DNA of 64,000 bases from Pratylenchus scribneri. Its lineage: Eukaryota; Nematoda; Chromadorea; Rhabditida; Pratylenchidae. Under the pieces are notes generated by a model. That model saw nothing but the letters and a program-made list of their open reading frames with translations. It was not told the origin of the DNA and searched no databases. Below, one piece after another: positions 56,844-64,000 of this stretch; within the stretch, counting starts at the first letter, position 1; every line of letters starts with the position of its first letter. Location of the stretch: contig JAQSEB010000034.1 in NCBI GenBank assembly GCA_030063045.1, forward strand, positions 1,302,001 to 1,366,000, written 5' to 3'. The position numbers were made by a program, and so were the translations under genes.

Positions 56844-59800
56844 ATGTCGACAATTGAAATTATTTTCCTTCTCCTCCTTCCAACTTTTGCCAATTTTGAA
56901 TCCATTGAAGAGGATCAAGGTGATCCATATTATGGTGTCCCATTGGGCGCATTGCACTATTCGGCCGAGGGCACTTCCGTAAACATTCAAATTATTGTGC
57001 ACTAAATTGGCCTCTTTTTCCCTTAAGGCGGAAGTTTATGCGGCCGATGAATTCTCCATTATTTTCAATCATTTTTACCATAATCCACGGGAATCCGGGT
57101 GAGTCAATTATATTCTCATTTGAAGCTAGAATAGACTATTGAAAATGCCGAAAAAATAAAACATAATAAATAATTAAATGGTTTAAAGAGAATTTGTCCT
57201 AAATTAGGCAGAAGAAATTTATATCTTTCTTTATTAAATTTTAATAATTTAATGGAATTATAAAACAGGCGGATTATTTGGGGCAATTGTAAAATAGGCG
57301 GAATTATTTGAGGCAATTGTAAAACAGGCGGAATTATTTGGGGCAATTGTAAAACAGGCGGAATTATTTGGGGCAATTGTAAAACAGGCGGAATTATGTT
57401 TGGGGCAATTGTAAAACAGGCGGAATTATTTGGGGCAATTGTAAAACAGGCGGAATTATTTGGGGCAATTGTAAAACAGGCGGAATTATTTGGGGCAATT
57501 GTAAAACAGGCGGAATTATTTGGGGCAATTGTAAAACAGGCGGAATTATGTTTGGGGCAATTGTAAAACAGGCGGAATTATGTTTGGGGCAATTGTAAAA
57601 CAGGCGGAATTATTTGAGGCAATTGTAAAACAGGCGGAATTATTTGGGGCAATTGTAAAACAGGCGGAATTATTTGGGGCAATTGTAAAACAGGCGGAAT
57701 TATGTTTGGGGCAATTGTAAAACAGGCGGAATTATTTGGGGCAATTGTAAAACAGGCGGAATTATTTGGGGCAATTGTAAAACAGGCGGAATTATGTTTG
57801 GGGCAATTGTAAAACAGGCGGAATTATGTTTGGGGCAATTGTAAAACAGGCGGAATTATTTGGGGCAATTGTAAAATAGGCGGAATTGTTTGGGGCAATT
57901 GTAAAACAGGCGGAATTATTTGGGGCAATTGTAAAACAGGCGGAATTATTTGGGGCAATTGTAAAACAGGCGGAATTATGTTTGGGGCAATTGTAAAACA
58001 GGCGGAATTATTTGGGGCAATTGTAAAACAGGCGGAATTATTTGGGGCAATTGTAAAACAGGCGGAATTATTTGGGGCAATTGTAAAACAGGCGGAATTA
58101 TGTTTGGGGCAATTGTAAAACAGGCGGAATTATGTTTGGGGCAATTGTAAAACAGGCGGAATTATTTGAGGCAATTGTAAAACAGGCGGAATTATTTGGG
58201 GCAATTGTAAAACAGGCGGAATTATTTGGGGCAATTGTAAAACAGGCGGAATTATGTTTGGGGCAATTGTAAAACAGGCGGAATTATTTGGGGCAATTGT
58301 AAAACAGGCGGAATTATTTGGGGCAATTGTAAAACAGGCGGAATTATGTTTGGGGCAATTGTAAAACAGGCGGAATTATGTTTGGGGCAATTGTACGGCA
58401 TTTTCAATACTCTTATGGCAAATTAAATATTTTCCTCTTCCATTTCCCCTTCCACAGTTGTACGGCAATGATGATTGGGCCACCACGAGCGGAAGACAGG
58501 GAAAATGTGGTCCCAGGTCATGGCCTAATTTTGCCACTGGCCCATTCCCCGGTGGCTGCGCGGCATCGGGCCAGAAGGCGCAGAAGAAATGTGGTGGCCA
58601 ATGGAAAGAGGGAACAATTCCAAGGCTATTGGCCCGTTGAATTCGATCATTTACTGATGGGCCCCACAGGGGGAGAGGATGGACAGAAAAAGGGCAAGGA
58701 AGGAGGAGGGAAGGGGAGAAAGGAAGAAAGTGACAAAAATGATGGAAATGAGGAAATGGCAGTGTTGAACCGAATCAGTCTGAACTTATCCGTCACGGAT
58801 CAACTTCTTTTGGGCAATAGCCACACGTTTGTTCTATGAGAAATAACTCATTAAGGATGGAACAATTTTGATAGTTTTATTATTAAATTAAAAAGCTGAC
58901 TTTTAGCTCTCAAATAAATTTAATTTTATTTAAATTGCTTCAGAATTGATGGAATTATGAGCAAAAAAACATTGAAACTTTGGCTAATATATAAAAAAAA
59001 TTATATGAAATAAGTTTACTGTGCATAATTCCATCATTTCTGAGCCAATTTAAATAAATTTAATATTATTTGATAGGCAAAAGTCTGCTCTTTAATTTGA
59101 TTACAAAATCATCAAAATTAGTTCCGTTCCCTTCTTGATGAGTTAATATAAACGGCGACAAGTTGGGGGTGTCTGACCAACTCTCCAATTTAAGTTGGGC
59201 TCAAGACTCTAATTCCATCCCAATGGCCTCAACTTTTTTGCCTTCCAGCACAATTGAATCCTCAAATTCATCGACAGATAACACATCAAATTCGTCTTCC
59301 ACAGTTTCCCAAATGATACAAGAAACAACAAATGTGCCATCTTCACCCCCAAATACACCGAAACCCTCACAATCAATGACAATGGCGCCCCCCACACAGC
59401 CTTTGATACTTTTAGGGTGAATAATGGGGCGTAGTGGATGAATGAGTTCTGCTTGAGTCCATATGATGTTCTTTTGTCCCATTTCTCAATGAGGCTCTTG
59501 CCGAATTTAGAAGGCAATACAACATTTTATAGCCCCAAAATGTCCTCTCAAAATAGCCTAAAATTTTATGAATGCAAGCTTTATAAAAAGTAAGTAAACT
59601 CTTTATTAGTATTAAAAGACCCGGATTTTCAAATTGTTTGGAGGAAACGCCATATATTTTATAAATTGTTTTAACTATTTAAAAAATCAGAGAAGCCACT
59701 TTTTAGTTTTTAGAGGGCAGTTTAGGTTTTCAATTGGCATATCACCTTCCGAAAATGGTTTTCGCATCAAAGAGTTATGGCCAAAAGAATGACATTATAA

Positions 59801-62656
59801 AATCAATTGGCGTGACTTAAATGTCCTCTTGGGAAATTGGGAAGAAATGACACATTTGAATCGGATATTTTTCAGTGGAAAACGTGCTTCCCATCAACAA
59901 CAAATGGTGAAAGCATCCGAAATGAACAGTGAATATGAGGAGCCGTTGATTAAGATGAATTCAGATGCGGAAATTCGGCGGGCACCATCAAGACATAGTA
60001 AAAAGAGGGAATACGCTGCCCCAAATTTTTGCCACAATAACTCATCAAGGACTGAACCAATTTTGATAAATTTGGTATCAAATTAAATAACAGATTATTG
60101 GCTATCAAATAATATTAATTTTATTTATATTCATTCAGAATTGATGGAATTATTACCAAAACTATTTAAAATAATCTATAATGGATTTTGGATTAAGCAA
60201 ATTTTTATAGGTTTTTTGGTCATAATTCCTTCAATTCTGAGTTAATTTAAAAAAAATTAATATTATTTGACAAACAACATTCTACTTTCCAATATGATAT
60301 ATAAATCATCAAGATTGGTCAGTTCTTTATGAATTATTATAAATGGCATCAATTTGGGGGCAGCTAGCTACATAAAATGGGGGAATTTATGGGGAAAATA
60401 ATGGTTCTTCCTCTCTGGAATAGATGCAGGCAATTTGGAAAAGGCCAATGAATTGGATGAAAAGGACATTCCGGCAACATTGTCAACCATCGCCAGCACT
60501 GTAACAATTGGCCAACGGACAACAAGCCAACCACGATTTTGGGTAATCAAAGACCCACGGGAGGGAAGGAGGCAAAGGCTAATCGAGGTAGGGTAAAGGA
60601 AAAAGGCACTAAAAATGTGAAAATTATTTGAAGTTACGAAAAAAGCTGGACCCGAATTATGTGCCACCGACAACAAGCACAACAGCGGCGCCATTTTCCC
60701 CACTGGAAGCACAGTTTGAGCTGCCCCGAATTCGCGATAAATTGGCCACATTTGCATTGACAAATGGCGCCAAAATCACTCAATACAAATGGATTGGACT
60801 TTGGAATCAGTGCACAAAGGTGCATCACATATTTATTAAATGGATTATTTGCCGAAAAAAACAATTGAAATTACTGAAAAAATTATTGAAAATGTCGAAA
60901 AAAATTCATTATATTCAATTGAGATCTAGTAAAGACGCATCATTTTATTATTTCTTGGCTTTGGGTTTAGCCTAATTTCTAACTTAATTTTGAATCAAAA
61001 ACCAAAATTGGTTTAAACCGTTTAATACCCTTTAATTGTTGACCAAACCAAAATTGGTTTAAACCGTTTAATACCCTTTAATTGTTGACCAAACCAAAAT
61101 TGGTTTAAACCGTTTAATACCCTTTAATTGTTGACCAAACCAAAATTGGTTTAAACCGTTTAATACCCTTTAATTGTTGACCAAACCAAAATTGGTTTAA
61201 ACCGTTTAATACCCTTTAATTGTTGACCAAACCAAAATTGGTTTAAACCGTTTAATACCCTTTAATTGTTGACCAAACCAAAATTGGTTTAAACCGTTTA
61301 ATACCCCTTTAATTGTTGACCAAATCATAACAAAATATATACAATTCAATTCATCTTGACCAGCTCTATCCAATTTTGGATATATTTGGTTTGTGTTTAG
61401 GACAAACCCTAATTAAACCATTTTAATTATTAAATTAATTTTGTCCTTTTCAGAGGCATATTCCATTGGTTTCATTGCGCGATGTGGACCCACCCAGAGA
61501 GGAGAAAATAATGCCATTGAGCGGATGGTCCCACAATGTGACCTCATATCGGCTGCACATTCTAAATTGCAATACAATTCTCATTCCATCATTCCATTAT
61601 GATGGCCGAAACACGACTAAAAGTATAAAAGGGTGAATGCATTTTTGAAGGAATATTCCCTTAATTAGATACTTATTTCTTTACGGGCGTTGGCCAATTC
61701 CCGGAGGCCGTTGAGCAACAAATCAAGGCAAATGTGGTTGGACAACGAAAGTAATTGAGGGGAAATAATGAATTTAATTGGGATACCAAACATCGGTGGT
61801 ATCGAAACAACAAATGACCAAAACTTGGCAATTCTTTTTTGGCTATATCTCAATAAGGAAGCAACCAATTTGAGAAGGCAATATGCCCTTTTAAAGCTCT
61901 AAATATCCTCTAAAAATTGGCTAATTAAATTTTTAGATATTTCAAAATTTTGTAGAAAAAGCGGCTTTTCCTCCAATCAATCAAAAAATTCAAGTTAATT
62001 ACACTCAAAGACATGTAACTTTTTATAAGGTTAAAGTTATAAAATTTAGAATAAGCCAAATTGTAGAGGACATTTTGGGCTTTCCAATGGTATATTGCCT
62101 TCCGAAATTGGCTATCGCCTCGTTGAGTTATGAATAAAAGAATGGTCCATTTTTTGAATTGTTCCTTAACTTGAATTTGCCCCCATTCTTCTTCCCTTTT
62201 TGTTAAAAAGAAAAGAGGGAATACGGTACAAGAAAGAAGGGAAATGAACACTCTTCACTTTAACTAATCATTGATTGATGCCTGAGGGCACATTCTGCTG
62301 GACGCTACTCTGAAAGGAAGGCGCCTTTCCTTCTTTTTATATTACGGTAGCATAAGAAGAAAGGAGATGGGTGATCCCTCCCCCTTATTCTAGTATAAAA
62401 CAATTTAAATTTAATGGCAACCTTACCTAATTAATGTCCCATAGATTTCTTAAAATCACAAAAAACACTAATATTTTCCAGGGGTGAACCATTGCGCAGT
62501 TACACGGGCGAAGATGTGCTGCTCCGATTGCCTCGTCCCTATCGCACATTTGACATCGATTTCATCTCAATTTTCAACACGGATGAGCAAAAATCATTTG
62601 GTCATGTCCTAATCCCCTCACTTTTGGTGCCACCCTGTCCGGAAGATGATGATTGA
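56844..62656 (+). CDS. Secreted protein with two DM13-like modules
   Basis: Ten exons (56844-56978, 57028-57098, 58458-58826, 59195-59416, 59876-59997, 60424-60587, 60634-60819, 61454-61622, 61669-61750, 62482-62656) join in frame to 564 residues. Residues 1-18 are a signal peptide (IIFLLLLPTFA). A first DM13-like segment spans about 37-115 (VYAADEFSIIFNHFYHNP), followed by a basic stretch (RHRARRRRR) and a Ser/Thr/Pro-rich linker (about 192-265). A clear DM13 module covers about 450-560: NTILIPSFHYDG, YFFTGVG, SYTGEDVLLRLP, then FDIDFISIF and FGHVLIPS. DM13 is an extracellular beta-domain found in Skeletor-type proteins and proposed to be redox-related. The module lacks the conserved Cys of the WC/VWC motif (SIFNTDE here). 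AATAAA at 62660. Confidence 0.82.
57120..58440. repeat. 30/32-bp satellite, array 3 (family D), about 37 units, inside a TIR element
   Basis: Fills DM13-gene intron 2 (57099-58457); units run from 57245 to 58395. Three units carry GAGGC instead of GGGGC (near 57311, 57613, 58167), each followed by the same order of 30- and 32-bp variants, which indicates a higher-order repeat. The array is bracketed by TTGAAAATGCCGAAAAA (57138) and CGGCATTTTCAATA / GGCAAATTAAATATTTTCC (58397-58439), inverted ends like those of family C. Confidence 0.93.
58832..59168. mobile_element. Family B MITE, copy 10
   Basis: DM13-gene intron 3. Left terminus shortened (GAAATAACTCATTAAGGATG); right AACGGCGACAAGTTGGG. 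Confidence 0.9.
59471..59791. mobile_element. Family A MITE, copy 23
   Basis: DM13-gene intron 4. Left TCCCATTTCTCAATGAGGCT; right AGAGTTATGGCCAAAAGAAT. A 7-bp repeat (TTTTTAG) is inserted in the right arm. Confidence 0.85.
60030..60362. mobile_element. Family B MITE, copy 11
   Basis: DM13-gene intron 5. Ends diverged (GCCACAATAACTCATCAAGG / TATAAATGGCATCAATTTGG). Confidence 0.88.
60840..61435. repeat. Family C element with 7 minisatellite units
   Basis: DM13-gene intron 7. ATTATTTGCCGAAAAAAACA at the left, units 61000-61330, then CAATTCATCTTGACCAGCTC and TTGTGTTTAGGACAAACCC. Confidence 0.93.
61837..62146. mobile_element. Family A MITE, copy 24
   Basis: DM13-gene intron 9. Left GGCTATATCTCAATAAGGAA; right TTGAGTTATGAATAAAAGAA. 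Followed by a composite-type core but no second A copy. Confidence 0.9.
62160..62400. repeat. Composite-element core without right A copy
   Basis: Contains CTTCTTCCCTTTTTG with partner AAGAGGGAATACGGTACAAG, then TGATTGATGCCTGAGGGCAC and AAGAAGAAAGGAGATGGGTG, the landmarks of 12620-12850. Confidence 0.65.
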
Positions 62657-63731
62657 TGGAATAAATTGTGGATAAATATTTTAAATAAATGTGAATAATT
62701 TATGGGCGTCCGGACTCGTTGGGACCGTGGCACGCCATTTGGCCAAATTTTTTGTTTTGGTAGGGAAAAATGTCCGTGTCAGACGGTCACAACGGGCCAC
62801 AAAAGACTGCCAATCAAATCAAAATAGTCAAAAAATGTTGAATCAGGAAAAAGCAAAGGCGGACAATACTTTTAGAGAAAAAGCATTCCAAGTCCAACTT
62901 GCCGCTGTTTAAAATTAAATAACTCATCAAAGAAATGAACCAATTTTGATGATTTTGTAATCAAATTAAAGAGCAGATTTTTTGCTATCAAATAATATTA
63001 AATTTATTTAAATTGTTTTAGAATTGATGGAATTATTATTATCAAAAAATCAATGAAAATTTGGCTCATCTATAGTATAGGTCATTTTCAGCGTTTTTTG
63101 GCAATAACTGCATCATATCTCAACCATTTTTAATAAATTAATATTATTTGTTAGCCAAAAGTCTGCTCTTTAATTTGATTACAAAATCATCAAAATTGGT
63201 TCAATCCTTGATGAGTTATTTATTATAAATGGCGATAAGTTGGGTCGCATCCATTGGGATTGGGGGAAAGCAAAGGAATCAGAAGAATTTTTCGGTAAAA
63301 GGAAAAGCATTTTGCTGTTGGGGGTGGGGGAAAGAAATGTTTGTGCCGGAGATCATCCGCCACCGTCTCCTCCACCTTCTTCTTCATTCAAATGCTAACA
63401 AATTGAGAATGGTTAATCCTTTTGTACTAAAATTGTGGACGCCAGCCAACGGATTTTTATTTTGTTCCTCTCATACTCTGTTGCTCACCGGAGGGAAATT
63501 GTGTGATTCAAAAAAAATTAAATAATGTGAATTTGGGGGCAATAAAAGAGAGACCAGCTTTTTGTTGGAATGAATTTGGGCAAAAATTTGTGATTCCTTC
63601 CTTCTTTCCCATTAAATTAAATAGTCATTTTTCTCATCAATTCTTTTTTATTTCCTGCTTGGAATGAAATGGAATTGTTCATGGCCTTGGCTTCCATCGG
63701 CCATATATTCGGCCAGCGACAATCCAATTGA
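62657..63731. other. Intergenic region
   Basis: AATAAA at 62660-62665 and family B at 62903-63244. Two open frames (62691-62912, 63229-63525) run into or out of the family B copy and are not supported. Confidence 0.5.
62903..63244. mobile_element. Family B MITE, copy 12
   Basis: Intergenic. Left CGCTGTTTAAAATTAAATAA has a short internal duplication; right ATGGCGATAAGTTGGG. Confidence 0.88.
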
Positions 63732-63829
63732 TGGACTCCGCTTTGGATTCATTGACCAAAGTGCCCGATAATATCGAGGATGTTGCTGCGAAGACAATTC
63801 GGCATCAAAAATTGGCTGAAATTTTGGGT
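63732..63829 (+). CDS. Possible first exon of a gene continuing past the window
   Basis: The frame from ATG at 63732 reads MDSALDSLTKVPDNIEDVAA, then KTIRHQKLAEILG before a plausible donor (TTTTGG|GTGTGA). A family B copy follows at once, as in many introns here. The peptide is helical and charged; no family recognised. Without the next exon it stays a guess. Confidence 0.3.
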
Positions 63830-63873
63830 GTGAAAACATTATTGTAATTGCTCAATTTGTCAGCAACCAAACT

Positions 63874-64000
63874 TGTAACAAGTGCTTATATAACTCATCA
63901 AGGATTGAACTAATTTTGGAGATTTTAGTATCAAATCAAAGAGCAGACTTTTGGCTATCAAATAATATTAATTTTATTCAAATTGATCCAAAATTGATGG
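63874..64000. mobile_element. Family B MITE, copy 13, cut by window end
   Basis: Left arm only: TTATATAACTCATCAAGGAT through AATATTAATTTTATTC. Confidence 0.85.

Noticed and set aside
57116..57376. Minus-strand frame encoding a ten-residue QIIPPVLQLP-type repeat
   Set aside because: The 30-bp units keep a frame open by arithmetic; the first 32-bp units break it, and there is no gene context.
57116..58395. CRISPR-like regular repeat array
   Set aside because: Units are contiguous without unique spacers, the host is eukaryotic, and the array is inside an intron; it is satellite DNA.
48547..62656. FAM184-like and DM13 genes as an operon
   Set aside because: They are only 336 bp apart on the same strand, but I see no U-rich element or trans-splice signal that would support co-transcription.

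Overview
The window looks like a gene-rich but repeat-laden piece of a plant-parasitic nematode genome, most likely a cyst nematode (Heterodera/Globodera type). Reasons: AT-rich introns with TTTCAG/TTTTAG acceptors, many very short introns (36-60 nt), animal-specific gene families (nucleobindin, Caskin-like, CRAL-TRIO/GOLD, FAM184, DM13), a BEL/Pao retroelement, and an unusually high share of GC-AG introns (7 or 8 of about 65), a feature I recall being reported for Globodera. The organism call is inference from these traits, not from a database match.

Layout: 64-2001 (+) nucleobindin; 2002-8045 repeat/low-complexity intergenic DNA with two tRNA-like units; 8046-14078 (+) tandem-SAM, Caskin-like protein; 15016-18986 (+) homocysteine S-methyltransferase with duplicated 5' exons; 22433-29393 (+) long coiled-coil protein; 30956-31210 (+) small secreted protein; 31379-36041 (-) 5'-truncated BEL/Pao-type retroelement with three extra ORFs after pol; 36042-42053 no convincing gene; 42054-45446 (-) CRAL-TRIO/GOLD lipid-binding protein; 45447-48546 satellite and a decayed ORF; 48547-56507 (+) FAM184-like coiled-coil protein with one apparent frameshift; 56844-62656 (+) secreted protein with two DM13-like modules; 63732 onward a possible first exon of a further gene.

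For the seven multi-exon genes I chose exon borders so that phases agree and the joined frame stays open; apart from the frameshift in the FAM184-like gene they do. These genes do not form an obvious pathway. They are ordinary cellular genes whose introns have been enlarged by repeats. Four repeat systems explain nearly all the intron bulk: a ~310-bp palindromic element (family A, about 24 copies, sometimes paired around a ~230-400-bp core), a ~330-bp palindromic element (family B, 13 copies), a terminal-inverted-repeat element carrying a 46-bp minisatellite (family C), and a 30/32-bp satellite (family D, three arrays). A ~230-bp palindromic family (F) and two single-copy hairpin elements add to this.
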